DNA from: Pseudomonas sp. BN102
GTDB lineage: Bacteria > Pseudomonadota > Gammaproteobacteria > Pseudomonadales > Pseudomonadaceae
Length of the DNA stretch: 64,000 nt
NCBI RefSeq assembly: GCF_029871245.1
Contig: NZ_SSON01000052.1
Location: forward strand, 1-64,000
Reading direction: 5' to 3'
How positions within the stretch are numbered: the stretch's first letter is position 1; each line of letters starts with the position of its first letter. This document shows positions 1-8,977 of this stretch, piece after piece. The notes beneath the pieces were generated by a model. It saw only the letters and a list, made by a program, of their open reading frames with translations. It had not been told where the DNA came from and made no database searches. Made by a program: the position numbers and the translations under genes.

Positions 1-818
1 CGCTGCATGGCGGCCGGCCTGGTCAAGGGTGAAGGCTTCGCCGTCGACGCCAGCATCATCAAGGCGGATGCCAGCCGGCAACGTGGGGTGGCGGGCGATG
101 AGGTCGACTGGCGCGATCCGGCGCTCAGCACCCGCGCCGTGCGCGAGTACCTCGAAGCCCTCGATGAGGAAGCGCTGGCCGAAGCCCTGCCCAAGAAGAT
201 TTCGCTCACCGATCCGCAGGCACGGTGGACCGCCGCGCCAGGTGGCCCGGCCTTCTTTGCCTACGCTACCAACTACTTGATCGACACCGAGCACGGCGTG
301 ATCCTGGATGTGGAAGCCACCCCGGCGCATCGGACTGCCGAGGTCGAGTCGACCAAAACGATGGTGGAGCGCGTCGAAGCGCAGTTCGACCTCACGCCAG
401 AACGCCTCATCGGCGATACCGCCTATGGCACAGCTCCAATGCTGGCCTGGATGGTCGAGGAGAAGGACATCGAGCCGCATGTGCCGGTGTGGGACAAGAC
501 CGAGCGCAAGGACGACAGCCTCTCCAGTAACGACTTCCACTGGAATCAGGAGGCCAACGAATACCGCTGCCCAGCCGGCAAACCGCTACGCAGTGAATGG
601 CGCGCCTTCACCCAACCAAGATCGCGGGTGACCAAGGCCAACACCATCATCTACCGCTCCAGCCAAGCCGACTGCGCCACCTGCCCACTGAAAGCGAAGT
701 GCTGTCCCAAAACGCCGAACCGCAAGATCGTCCGTAGCATCCATGAAGCCGCCCGCGACGTGGCGCGGTGCATCGCGAAGACGCCGGAGTACCTCCGCTC
801 TCGCTGTGAACGCAAGAA
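1..818 (+). pseudogene. IS1182-family transposase remnant (both ends missing)
   Basis: The reading frame is open from the first bases of the window and encodes the central part of a DDE transposase of the IS1182 type. Visible signs are VDASIIKADASRQ near the start, LIGDTAYGTAPML in the middle, and a cysteine cluster (ADCATCPLKAKCCP) ahead of RSRCERKK. In intact members this last motif leads into the final catalytic helix. Here the homology stops at about 818 and the frame runs on for about 90 bases into unrelated sequence before a stop at 909. The N-terminus lies outside the window, and the C-terminus and right terminal repeat are missing. It is probably inactive. The exact breakpoint is judged by eye. 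Confidence 0.85.
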
Positions 819-1429
819 GGATGCAGTACGTCACCGCCTGGGGCGCACTGATCGAGCAGGCCGAGCTCCGGCAGGGCGACTTCGTACTGGTCACCGCCGC
901 GTCGAGTAGTGTAGGTCTGGCCGCTTTCCAGATGGCACGCATGGTCGGCGCCACAGCTATCGCGATTACCCGCACCCGGGCCAAGCAGCAGGCACTTCTG
1001 GACGCCGGCGCCGCTCACGTGATCGTCAGTGATGAGGAGGATATCGTCGAGCGTGTCATGGCGCTGACTGGCGGGCAAGGCGCCCGCGTGGTGTTCGACC
1101 CTGTAGGTGGACCGTCCTTTGAACCCCTCACGCAAAGTATGGCCCGTGGTGGCATCCTGCTGGAATACGGGGCGCTGAGCCCGGAGCCGACGCCGTTCCC
1201 GCTGTTCACCGTACTGGGCAAGAGCCTGACACTTAAAGGCTACCTGTACTCGGAAATCGTCTCCGACCCGGCCGCCCTGTCGCGGGCCAAGACGTTCATC
1301 CTGCAGGGGCTGGAGTCGGGAGCGCTGCGCCCGATCATTGCCAGGACCTTCGTCCTGGACGACATCCAGGAGGCGCACCGCTTCCTCGAAGCCAACCAGC
1401 AGATCGGCAAGGTCGTGGTCAGCGTCTGA
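819..1429 (+). pseudogene. Zinc-type/quinone oxidoreductase, C-terminal remnant
   Basis: The frame from MQYVTAWGAL (ATG at 821) to the stop at 1427 matches the NADP-binding half of a medium-chain alcohol dehydrogenase/quinone oxidoreductase. It shows a nucleotide-binding stretch (VTAASSSVGLAAFQMA), the GGQGARVVFDPVGG segment and the usual C-terminus ending in EAHRFLEANQQIGKVVV. About 200 residues are present against the usual 320-340. The whole catalytic N-terminal domain is missing, replaced by the transposase remnant. I infer a deletion or IS-mediated rearrangement. It is unlikely to make an active enzyme. Confidence 0.85.
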
Positions 1430-1761
1430 TCGGTACAGGAATCAGGCTGGCTGGTTTGTATTCTTCCGGCCAGTTCTTGCGCAGAGCCGAATGTCCACTT
1501 TCGGCTGTGGATTCAATCGATGGATACCGCCCCCTCCACATCTTGTTGTGTGCTTGCCACGATCTAGACTACCTACCGTCCTGCAGCGAGGAATGTTGAG
1601 CGTGAGCTTCGGCCAGATGCTCACGGCAGTTCGCAGGTTCGTCTCCCGAGCGCGACTCACACGCGATGATGTCGACGATGCCTCACTCGCTGAAACTGCT
1701 GTCCGCTGGCGTCCTGGGCTTGGCCATCAGTGCGCCGCTGCGTCCAATCAGGAGAAACCAG
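1430..1761 (+). other. Intergenic stretch with a second signal-peptide-like reading frame
   Basis: No gene is supported here. The DUF1254 frame is open upstream from 1666 and, before the chosen start, encodes MPHSLKLLSAGVLGLAISA, itself shaped like a signal peptide. This could be the remnant of the start of a second, related gene. There is no good ribosome binding site in front of it. Confidence 0.35.
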
Positions 1762-3249
1762 ATGGTTTCAATGCAAAGGACGTTCGCCGTATCGGCGCTG
1801 GCTGCCGCGATGGCGTTCGTGTCTGTTGCCCATGCAGCAGACCAGGCTCCGGCCTCACCGCTGATCAATCAGATCAACAACGGCAACTGGCTAGACCCGA
1901 AAGAAGCCGAGAGCCTGCGCGATGAGCTGTACTACCAGCGTGCCATCCATGCCTATATGACCATGCTGCCGGCGCTGAACGTCATCGGCATGCGCGACGG
2001 ATCGGAGAGGGAGTTCAGCGCCGGCTACAACGTCCTGCCGATCTGGAAACAGCGCATGGATTCGCGAACCATGGTGCCCTCGCCGGACGCCGACGTGATC
2101 TACGCCATGAGCTACCTGGACCTGAAGAAAACCGGCCCGTTAGTGGTGAAGGCGCCGCCGAACGTGATCGGCATGTTCACCGACTTCTTCCAGCGCACCA
2201 TCACCGACGTTGGCGCCATCGGGCCCGACCGCGCGCGGGGCGGGCTCTACCTGTTGTTGCCGCCGGACTACAACGGCCCCGTACCCGCCAGCTACTTTGC
2301 GTTCAAGTCGCCTACCTACAACGTGTTCCTGTTCTTCCGCACGATCATGGCCAAGGGCGGAGGCAAGCCAGACCCGGCGCCAGCGGTGAAGGCGGCGGAA
2401 AGCACGCGCGTGTACCCGCTGTGGGCGACCGAGAAGGACGCCAAACCGATGGAATTCCCTGACGCCAGCGGCAAGCCGCTGAACATGATGTACCCAACGG
2501 ACAACGAGTACTGGACGAAGCTGAAGATGTTCGTCGACTACGAGCCCGTGGAGGCAATCGATCCGGAGCTGCGCGGCGTGCTGGCGTCCATCGGCATCAT
2601 CAAGGGGCAACCGTTCCAGCCCACCGACCGGCAGCAGGAACTGCTGAAAAAGGCCGTGGAAACGGCGCCGAAGATGATTCTGGCAAATCGCCAGCTGGGT
2701 CGAGAGGACGGCCGCCATCTCTACTACCCGGATCGCCAGTACGAGAACGCCTGGGCCGGCGGCACGGCCGAATGGATGCAGGACAGCTACCTGGACGTGA
2801 ACCAGCGCGCCAACTTCTTCCAGTTCGCCTACTCATCTGCGCCGGCCATGGTGATGCACACCACCGGAGCGGGATCGAAGTATCCCTTCACCGCACGTGA
2901 CGCCGACGGCAAATTCCTCGAGGGCAGCCACACCTACAAGCTGCGCTTGCCACCGAACGCTCCAGCCGCATTGTTCTGGGCGGTAAGCGCCTACAACATC
3001 ACCGATGGCACCATGCCGGAAACCAAGCAGCTGTTGCCCTCCACCAACGGCTACTACGACATTCCCAAGCAGCCGGACGGCTCCATCGAGATCTGGTTCG
3101 GCCCGGACAAGCCCACGGATGTGGCTGACGCCGCCTTCATTCAGACCATTCCGGGTCGAAACTTCCTGGTCGCCTTGCGCCTGTATGGCGCGGAAGATGC
3201 TTTCTACGATCAGACCTGGAAACCGGATGATGTCGTCAAGGTGAAGTGA
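1762..3249 (+). CDS. DUF1254/DUF1214 exported protein
   Basis: This is a 495-residue protein with a Sec signal peptide (MVSMQRTFAVSALAAAMAFVSVAHA). The body follows the DUF1254-DUF1214 arrangement: an N-terminal part containing YNVLPIWKQRMD and the aromatic YAMSYLDL region, and a C-terminal part containing YKLRLPPNAPA, LFWAVSAYN and YDIPKQPDGSIEIWFGP. The start at 1762 is chosen because AGGAGA lies 8 bases upstream and a full signal peptide follows. Members are envelope proteins of unclear biochemical role. It stands alone, with no recognisable operon partner. Family call is confident; function unknown. Confidence 0.85.
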   Translation: MVSMQRTFAVSALAAAMAFVSVAHAADQAPASPLINQINNGNWLDPKEAESLRDELYYQRAIHAYMTMLPALNVIGMRDGSEREFSAGYNVLPIWKQRMDSRTMVPSPDADVIYAMSYLDLKKTGPLVVKAPPNVIGMFTDFFQRTITDVGAIGPDRARGGLYLLLPPDYNGPVPASYFAFKSPTYNVFLFFRTIMAKGGGKPDPAPAVKAAESTRVYPLWATEKDAKPMEFPDASGKPLNMMYPTDNEYWTKLKMFVDYEPVEAIDPELRGVLASIGIIKGQPFQPTDRQQELLKKAVETAPKMILANRQLGREDGRHLYYPDRQYENAWAGGTAEWMQDSYLDVNQRANFFQFAYSSAPAMVMHTTGAGSKYPFTARDADGKFLEGSHTYKLRLPPNAPAALFWAVSAYNITDGTMPETKQLLPSTNGYYDIPKQPDGSIEIWFGPDKPTDVADAAFIQTIPGRNFLVALRLYGAEDAFYDQTWKPDDVVKVK

Positions 3250-3753
3250 CATAGGCAATGCGCTGGCGGAACGAGGAGGCCACCCGCGCTAATTTCCGCC
3301 CCACGGAGGGCGGCCCTTCGTGCCATCCGCCCTTGGCACCGGGAGACGCGCCCGTGGGGTGGGCTTCAGCCCTCCATCGGAGATCAGCGTGGGCTAAAGC
3401 GGATCGCCGCCCCGCCCACCCTGCAACGCTGCGTAACCGTTGGGCATTGGGCTGACTGCCATGGCCACGCGACCGGGACGGCGCGATCCGCCCACCTGCA
3501 GCGGAAGCTGCCATGACCAACGACCATCCTGCGAACTAGAATTTCAGTAAGGCCCCGCGGAGAAGGGTCCCTGGCCGTCGTAGCACCTTCCCCATCCGCG
3601 ATGACTCGCGAAGCTTCGGCGGCCTCCTTTTGGATGAAAGGACGCATTCATCATTCCTTCACGACCGCTTCAGACTGGATGGCGATGTACTTCAGTGCCA
3701 GTCAGCAGACGGTGGATTGCCCTCTCCCGCACGGGAGAAGGCAAGTGCCAACC
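3250..3753. other. 504-base gap, no gene recognised
   Basis: Short frames on both strands do not look like protein. Around 3350-3420 there are two imperfect, oppositely oriented GTGGGCTTCAGC/GTGGGCTAAAGC-like pieces, which may be a degenerate palindromic intergenic repeat. Nothing else is supported. Confidence 0.4.
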
Positions 3754-4313
3754 TTATATGTTATGGATTTCCCGATCCTTGGTTTCCGGCAGGAAGAAGG
3801 TGCCAAGAATGGCCGTCATCACGGCGATGACGATGGGGTACCACAGCCCGTAGTAGATATCCCCCGTGGCCGCCACCATGGCGAACGCCACCGTGGGCAG
3901 GAAGCCGCCGAACCAGCCATTGCCGATGTGGTAAGGGAGCGACATCGAGGTGTAGCGGATGTGCGTCGGAAAGAGCTCCACCAGCCAGGCGGCGATCGGG
4001 CCGTAGACCATGGTCACGTAGATCACCAGGATGGTCAGGAGCAACAGCACCATCGGGTAGTTGGTCTTGGACGGGTCGGCCTTCGCGGGGTAACCGGCGT
4101 CCTTGAGGGCGGCACCGAGGGTGGCGGTGAAGGCCTCGTTCTGGGCCTTGAAGTCGGCGGCCGGCATGCCGGTGCCCTCGAAGCTCTGGAACACCTGGTC
4201 GCCGACCACTCGAACACGGTGCCCAGGGACGAAGCGAAGATGACCTTGCGCTCCTCCCTGGTTATCCCGCGGTTGGGCGCGCTGCCCGTGGATGTTTCGT
4301 CGATTGCCGCCAT
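3754..4313 (-). pseudogene. MHS-family MFS transporter with an internal deletion
   Basis: The start ATG at 4313 opens a normal N-terminus (MAAIDETSTGSAP through GTVFEW, 36 residues), the motif that begins the first membrane helix of metabolite:H+ symporters. Immediately after TGG (4206-4208) the sequence jumps, in another frame, to the C-terminal part of the same family: a periplasmic loop (VFQSFEGTGMPAADFKA), then VYGPIAAWLVELFPTHIRYTS, GNGWFGGFLP and a final helix ending LPETKDREIHNI. Roughly 250-300 residues covering helices 1 to about 8 are absent. I infer one deletion of an originally intact transporter. It cannot make a functional carrier. Confidence 0.85.
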
Positions 4314-4729
4314 GAGTCTTCTCCGTCTTGTTGTAGGCCGGAGTACCCCACTACCGTTGCCGCACCCAGGCCCTGGGGCTGATGTCATCGGATTGCGGAT
4401 TGCGGATTGCGCGAAGCATGGAAACAAGCTGGCCTCGCATCGCTGCAAGGTCCCTGTGAAGAATAATCACCATCCCGCGGATATCCACTCGCCACACCAC
4501 TCAGACCCAGGACGACGCGATTGGAGCGGCTTTTCGGACGTGCGGAATGTCATGCGAAGCGTGTCGCTTACGGGCGGCCACCGTCTGAACTTCAGCTTGA
4601 ATAAGGCGTGGGCCAATTCAGCCACCGGTACTGTCGATTTCATGCCACCTCGTTCGACGATGTGAATGGGGCGCAGATCGTGCCCGCCAGCATCGAGCAG
4701 AGGCGTCGCCCCGCTACCCTGAGGGTCTC
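4314..4729. other. 416-base gap with a 7-base tandem repeat
   Basis: This region separates the divergent broken transporter and the hydrolase gene. Three perfect head-to-tail copies of GGATTGC occur at 4390-4410. No other feature or clear promoter was recognised. Confidence 0.4.
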
Positions 4730-5647
4730 ATGGCACATTTCACTCGAATCATGAACAAGCGCGTCGTCGCACTACTTCTGCCGTTGGCCACAGCGGCTTT
4801 GCTCCTCACATCGGGCATCGTCCTGCAAACGGCAGCACAAACCTCTGAGGAACCAGACATGAATCGGAACGACCAAGCTGCCCGGACTGGCTACGCCCCC
4901 GTCAACGGCCTGCGCCTCTATTTCGAGATTCACGGCGTCGCCAACCCCACACAACCGCCGCTCGTACTGCTGCATGGCGGCGGCGATACCATCCAGACGT
5001 CGTTCGGCCAGATCTTGCCGGTGCTGGCGGATGGGCGCCAGGTCATCGCCTTCGAGCAGCAGGGCTATGGACACACGGCGGATATCGCCGACCGGCCGTT
5101 CAGCTTCGAGCAGTCCGCGGACGACACGGCGGCGCTGCTGGAGTATCTGCACATCGAGAAAGCGGATCTCTTCGGGTTCAGCAACGGCGGCACCATCGCA
5201 TTGCAGGTGGCTATCCGGCATCCGAATGTCGTACGCAAGCTGGTGCTGGCGTCGGCCCTCGTCAACCGCGCTGGCGCTTATCCATGGCTCTGGGACGCGA
5301 TGGACAACGCCAAACTGGAGAACATGCCACAGGAACTGCAGCAGGCGTATCTCAAGGTCGCGCCCCAGCCCAAGAACCTGCGGATGATGCATGACAAGGC
5401 GGCCCGGCGCGTGCGCGACTTCAAGGACATCCCGGCCGATGCGATCAAAAGCATCACCGCGCCGACCCTCGTGGTAGTCGGCGATGCCGACGTCATCCGC
5501 CCCGAACATGCGGTAGAGATGTTTCGGCTCCTTCCGCACGCACAGCTCGCCGTGCTCCCCGGCACCGATCACATGCAGGTAACGGCGCGCACCGGTTGGC
5601 TGGCGCCGATGATCGGCGGATTTCTCGATGCGCCGGCGGCGAAGTGA
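4730..5647 (+). CDS. Exported alpha/beta hydrolase
   Basis: This 305-residue protein starts with a hydrophobic signal or anchor segment (residues about 9-36), so it is probably periplasmic or membrane-tethered. The rest is an alpha/beta-hydrolase fold: oxyanion loop LLHGGGD (81-86), nucleophile elbow FSNGG with Ser151, acid in GDAD (Asp252 or Asp254) and catalytic His281 in GTDH. Start 4730 is preferred because GAGGG lies just upstream; ATG 4751 lacks a ribosome site. Substrate is unknown. It stands alone after a decayed region and is followed by a small GTAGGGTGCGC palindrome. Confidence 0.8.
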   Translation: MAHFTRIMNKRVVALLLPLATAALLLTSGIVLQTAAQTSEEPDMNRNDQAARTGYAPVNGLRLYFEIHGVANPTQPPLVLLHGGGDTIQTSFGQILPVLADGRQVIAFEQQGYGHTADIADRPFSFEQSADDTAALLEYLHIEKADLFGFSNGGTIALQVAIRHPNVVRKLVLASALVNRAGAYPWLWDAMDNAKLENMPQELQQAYLKVAPQPKNLRMMHDKAARRVRDFKDIPADAIKSITAPTLVVVGDADVIRPEHAVEMFRLLPHAQLAVLPGTDHMQVTARTGWLAPMIGGFLDAPAAK

Positions 5648-5690
5648 CAGCCTGACCATTCGCGACCGCAAGTGCGCCGGCGCCAGCTGG

Positions 5691-5708
5691 TAGGGTGCGC
5701 CGCGCACC
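5691..5708. repeat. Short GGGTGCGC/GCGCACC palindrome
   Basis: TAGGGTGCGCCGCGCACC is a compact inverted repeat of the same type as the pair at 48154-48232. It is probably a degenerate intergenic palindromic repeat. Confidence 0.45.
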
Positions 5709-5790
5709 AGCGGTTGAGCGTCGCGTGCGACGGCCGATCCCGCGATCCTTACGACGAGCCAGGTGCCGGGGTGATGTATCGAGGCCCCGA

Positions 5791-6231
5791 TCAGAGCCTG
5801 GAGTCTTTTCGGGTGGCGCCCTTCCCTCCCTGCTCCCGCCACCCGGCCAACATCCGCTGGGCGTTTTCCTCGCAACCCATGCCTTCGGGTTTACCTTCGA
5901 TACCGCCGATGATTTCCAGCAGACGCGCGCGACTCTGTGCCAAGCGCTGCTGCATGGCGTCGATCTCGGTGACCTTGCGCTGGAGGCTTTCCAGCAGCAG
6001 ATCGTGGTTGTCGGTACGCCGGGCCGGATCGGGCATGAGGTTGCGCATCTCCTCCAGGCTGAACCCGGCCTGTTGGCCACAGGCGATGATCTCCAGGGCG
6101 TGCAGCGTCTGCTCGGGATAGTCGCGATAGCCATTGCCCAGGCGCTGGGCGCTGATCAGGCCGCTGGCTTCGTAGAAGCGGATGCGCGAGGCGGTCAGGC
6201 CGCTGCGCCGGGCAAGTTCGCCGATCTTCAT
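5791..6231 (-). CDS. MerR-family transcriptional regulator
   Basis: This 146-residue protein has the N-terminal winged helix of MerR proteins (MKIGELARRSGLTASRIRFYEASGLI, followed by GYRDYPEQTLHALEII) and a long dimerisation helix. The single late Cys in GMGCEEN does not form the metal-binding Cys set of CadR, CueR or MerR, so an organic or redox ligand is more likely than a metal. It is divergent from the flavin oxidoreductase at 6355. Their intergenic region holds a 19-bp-spacer promoter with a dyad, which strongly suggests that it activates that gene, probably in response to an electrophile or related substrate. Confidence 0.88.
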   Translation of the reverse strand: MKIGELARRSGLTASRIRFYEASGLISAQRLGNGYRDYPEQTLHALEIIACGQQAGFSLEEMRNLMPDPARRTDNHDLLLESLQRKVTEIDAMQQRLAQSRARLLEIIGGIEGKPEGMGCEENAQRMLAGWREQGGKGATRKDSRL

Positions 6232-6249
6232 TTAATTGGGGCTCCCCTA

Positions 6250-6280
6250 TTGACCTTGAAGCTGACTTTAACCTTAGGCT
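6250..6280 (+). promoter_or_regulatory. MerR-type promoter/operator for the OYE-family gene
   Basis: TTGACC (6250-6255) and TAGGCT (6275-6280) are separated by 19 bases, the over-long spacer that MerR activators untwist. The spacer carries a dyad, TTGAAG-CTGA-CTTTAA. It lies between the divergent regulator and oxidoreductase genes. Confidence 0.75.
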
Positions 6281-6354
6281 TTGTCGCGACACAGCCCCGC
6301 CGTCGCCCGGTCAGCCACAAACCGACGCACGGCACCCAGCCTCCGGAGAGCCTC

Positions 6355-7590
6355 ATGTCGCCCTTCCAACCCCTGCAATTGCCCAATGGCGCCGTCATTC
6401 CCAACCGCATCGCCAAGGCGGCGATGGAAGAGAACCTCGCCAATCAAGACCAGACCCCATCGGACCAACTGCTGCGCCTCTACCGGGCCTGGGCCGAAGG
6501 TGGCTCCGGGCTGCTGCTGACCGGCAACGTGATGGTGGATGCCCGCGCCATGACCGGCCCCGGCGGCGTCGTGCTGGAGGAAGGACAGCGGCTTGAGCGC
6601 TTCCGCGAGTGGGCGCGCATCGGCCGGGCGCAGGGGGCGCAGTTCTGGATGCAGATCAACCACCCCGGCCGGCAGATGCAGGCCAACCTCGGCCAGTCCA
6701 CCGTGGCCCCTTCCGCCATTGCGCTGGACATGGGCGGGCTGTCGAAGATGTTCCCGGTACCCAAGGCGCTGGACGAGGCGGAGATCGCCGCCCTGATCCA
6801 ACGCTTCGCCCGCACCGCGGCGCTGGCCGAACAGGCCGGCTTCAGCGGGGTGCAGGTGCATGCCGCCCACGGCTACCTGCTGAGCCAGTTCCTCTCGCCC
6901 CTGAGCAACCGCCGCGAGGACCGTTGGGGTGGCTCCCTGGAGAACCGCGCGCGCCTGCTGCTGGAAGTGGTGAAGGCGGTGCGCGCCCAGGTGTCGCCAG
7001 GCCTCTGCGTGGCGGTGAAGCTGAACTCGGCGGACTTTCAGCGCGGCGGGTTCGAGCCGAGCGACGCGCGCCAGGTCGTGCTCTGGCTCAGCGAACTTTC
7101 GGTGGACCTGGTGGAGCTTTCCGGCGGCAGCTACGAGGCGCCCGCCATGCAGGGCGATGCCCGTGATGGCCGCACCCTGGCCCGCGAGGCCTACTTCCTC
7201 GAGTTCGCCCGGGAGATCGCCGCCATCGCGCCCATGCCTGTGATGGTCACCGGCGGCATCCGCCGTCTGCCGGTGGTGGAACAGGTGCTAGCCAGCGGCG
7301 TGGCCATGGCCGGCATCGCCACTGCCCTGGCGGTCGACCCGACGCTGCCGGGCCTCTGGCAAGCGGGCCAGGCCCACGCCAGCGCCGAGCTGCCGCCGAT
7401 CCGCTGGAAGCGCAAGGCCCTGGCCGCGCTGGCCTACATGTCCCTGGTGAAGTTCCAGATGCTCCGCCTGGCACACGGCAACCAGCCCGACCCGAATGCC
7501 TCGCCACTGCGGGCACTGCTGCAGGAGCAATGGAAGACCCTGCACCGCGCGCGGCAGTACCGGCGGTTGATGAGCAGCCGGGCGGGCTGA
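6355..7590 (+). CDS. NADH:flavin oxidoreductase, old yellow enzyme family
   Basis: This 411-residue FMN-dependent TIM-barrel enzyme shows family landmarks in order: LPNGAVIPNRIAKAAM near the N-terminus, WMQINHPGRQ, GFSGVQVHAAHGYLLSQFLSP with the substrate-binding His pair, NRREDRWGGSLENR, and a phosphate-binding end PVMVTGGIRR. Such enzymes reduce activated C=C bonds (enones, maleimides, quinones) or related substrates with NAD(P)H. The start at 6355 follows GGAGAG. The frame stays open upstream to 5695, but that part overlaps the regulator gene and is not protein-like. Control is probably by the divergent MerR regulator. Confidence 0.9.
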   Translation: MSPFQPLQLPNGAVIPNRIAKAAMEENLANQDQTPSDQLLRLYRAWAEGGSGLLLTGNVMVDARAMTGPGGVVLEEGQRLERFREWARIGRAQGAQFWMQINHPGRQMQANLGQSTVAPSAIALDMGGLSKMFPVPKALDEAEIAALIQRFARTAALAEQAGFSGVQVHAAHGYLLSQFLSPLSNRREDRWGGSLENRARLLLEVVKAVRAQVSPGLCVAVKLNSADFQRGGFEPSDARQVVLWLSELSVDLVELSGGSYEAPAMQGDARDGRTLAREAYFLEFAREIAAIAPMPVMVTGGIRRLPVVEQVLASGVAMAGIATALAVDPTLPGLWQAGQAHASAELPPIRWKRKALAALAYMSLVKFQMLRLAHGNQPDPNASPLRALLQEQWKTLHRARQYRRLMSSRAG

Positions 7591-7625
7591 TGCGACGCTG
7601 CTCGGGAATTGGTCAAGCCTGTCGT

Positions 7626-7721
7626 GTAGGGGCGAATTCATTCGCCAAGGGCAACGCAGTTGCCCCACGGGAATTCGCAGGGCAGACCTGCGGCCTGCTT
7701 GGCGATTGAAATCGCCCCTCC
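7626..7721. repeat. Dispersed intergenic repeat, copy 1
   Basis: This 96-base element has GGGGCGAATTCATTCGCC at one end and GGCGATTGAAATCGCCCC at the other, with a GGGCAACGCAGTTGCCC hairpin inside. The reverse complement matches the copies at 55339 and 55490. It lies between the convergent oxidoreductase and glycerate kinase genes. Confidence 0.8.
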
Positions 7722-7731
7722 AGTTGCGCGG

Positions 7732-8871
7732 TTATTTTCGCCCGGCCAGCCTGAGCACCCGCGCGATATCGCGGGCGCGCTCACGCAGCAGGGTCGGCGC
7801 CTGGCGGCAGGCCTGGTCCAGCGTCATGGGGCCGGAGGCCAGAGAGAAAGCGGCCTCTATGCCCTGCTCGTAGATGTCCGCATAACCCTCGCCGAGGGTG
7901 CCGGCCAGGACGATCACCGGCACCTGTTGCTGCCGGGCGATGCGGGCGACACCCAGGGGCGTCTTGCCGCGCAGGGTCTGGGCATCGAAGCGCCCTTCCC
8001 CGGTGATCACCAGGTCCGCACCCTGCGTATGGCGCGCGAGCCCGGTCAGCTCCGCCACCATTTCGATACCGGGGCGGAAGCCGGCCTTGAGGAAGGCCCG
8101 CGCCGCGAAGCCGATGCCACCCGCCGCGCCACTGCCGGGGAAGTCTCGGTGGTCTTCGCCCAGCAAGGCCTGGCACAGGTTGGCGAAATGGCCGAGGGCC
8201 GCGTCCAGCAGCAGCACCTGTTCTTCGCTGGCGCCCTTCTGCCGGCCGAAGGTATTGGACGCCCCATGGGGCCCGCAGAGCGGGTTGTCGACGTCGGCGG
8301 CGAGCTCGAATTGCACATCCGCCAGACGCGGGTCCAGGCCGTCGATATCGATCCGTGCCAGGCCGGCCAGCGGCAGGCCGCCGGGTGGCAGCTCCGCACC
8401 GGCCGCATCGAGGAAGCGTGCACCGAGAGCCTTCAGCATGCCGGCGCCGCCATCGTTGGTCGCACTGCCACCGACGGTGAGTATGACTTTACGCACGCCA
8501 AGCTCCAGTGCCTCTCGGATCAGCTCGCCCGTGCCCTGGGTGGAGCTGACGCAGGCATCGCGGCGATCCAGGGCGACCAGTTGCAGGCCACTGGCTTCGG
8601 CCATTTCAATGATCGCCGTGCGGGATTCCGGCAGCCAGCCCCAGCGTGCTTCCACGGGCTCGCCCATCGGCCCGCTGACCCGGCTGCTGCGACGCTCGCC
8701 GGCCAGCGCCGCGAGGATGGCATCGACCGTACCTTCTCCACCATCGGCCATCGGGCACTTGACCAGCTCGGCTTCGGGAAACACTTCTTGCAGGCCCAGT
8801 TCGATGGCGCGGGCCACTTCGGCAGCGCTCAGGCTGTCCTTGAACGAATCGGGGGCTATGACGATTTTCAT
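7732..8871 (-). CDS. Glycerate 2-kinase (GarK/GlxK family)
   Basis: This 379-residue kinase shows all family signatures: MKIVIAPDSFKDSLSA at the N-terminus, CPMADGGEGTVDA, LTVGGSATNDGGAGML, and a C-terminal GEGRFDAQTLRGKTP. Members of this family phosphorylate D-glycerate with ATP, yielding 2-phosphoglycerate for the GarK/GlxK type. The start has GGAGTG upstream. It lies directly downstream of cdaR on the same strand, with a palindrome in the 106-base gap. Pyruvate kinase and a partial enolase lie on the other side of cdaR, so glycerate could be drained through 2-phosphoglycerate and phosphoenolpyruvate to pyruvate. Confidence 0.93.
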   Translation of the reverse strand: MKIVIAPDSFKDSLSAAEVARAIELGLQEVFPEAELVKCPMADGGEGTVDAILAALAGERRSSRVSGPMGEPVEARWGWLPESRTAIIEMAEASGLQLVALDRRDACVSSTQGTGELIREALELGVRKVILTVGGSATNDGGAGMLKALGARFLDAAGAELPPGGLPLAGLARIDIDGLDPRLADVQFELAADVDNPLCGPHGASNTFGRQKGASEEQVLLLDAALGHFANLCQALLGEDHRDFPGSGAAGGIGFAARAFLKAGFRPGIEMVAELTGLARHTQGADLVITGEGRFDAQTLRGKTPLGVARIARQQQVPVIVLAGTLGEGYADIYEQGIEAAFSLASGPMTLDQACRQAPTLLRERARDIARVLRLAGRK

Positions 8872-8922
8872 GGATCACTCCAACTCCGGCGAGGCTCCAT
8901 GCTGTCATGCCACCCAGCGCGT

Positions 8923-8946
8923 CGCCTTGTTCAAATGAACAAGGCG
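8923..8946. promoter_or_regulatory. 24-base palindrome between cdaR and glycerate kinase
   Basis: CGCCTTGTTCA, two bases, then its perfect complement. No T-run follows on either strand, so an operator fits better than a terminator. The core CTTGTTCAAA recurs at 10107 in front of cdaR, making a CdaR site plausible. Confidence 0.55.
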
Positions 8947-8977
8947 CCATCGCAGGCACTGTGCAACCTGACAAAGC

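Noticed and set aside
3601..4665. A 354-codon frame on the + strand
   Set aside because: Antisense of the broken MHS transporter.
5695..6354. A 220-codon N-terminal extension of the flavin oxidoreductase
   Set aside because: It overlaps the MerR gene on the other strand and is not like the family; a proper ribosome site and conserved start are at 6355.
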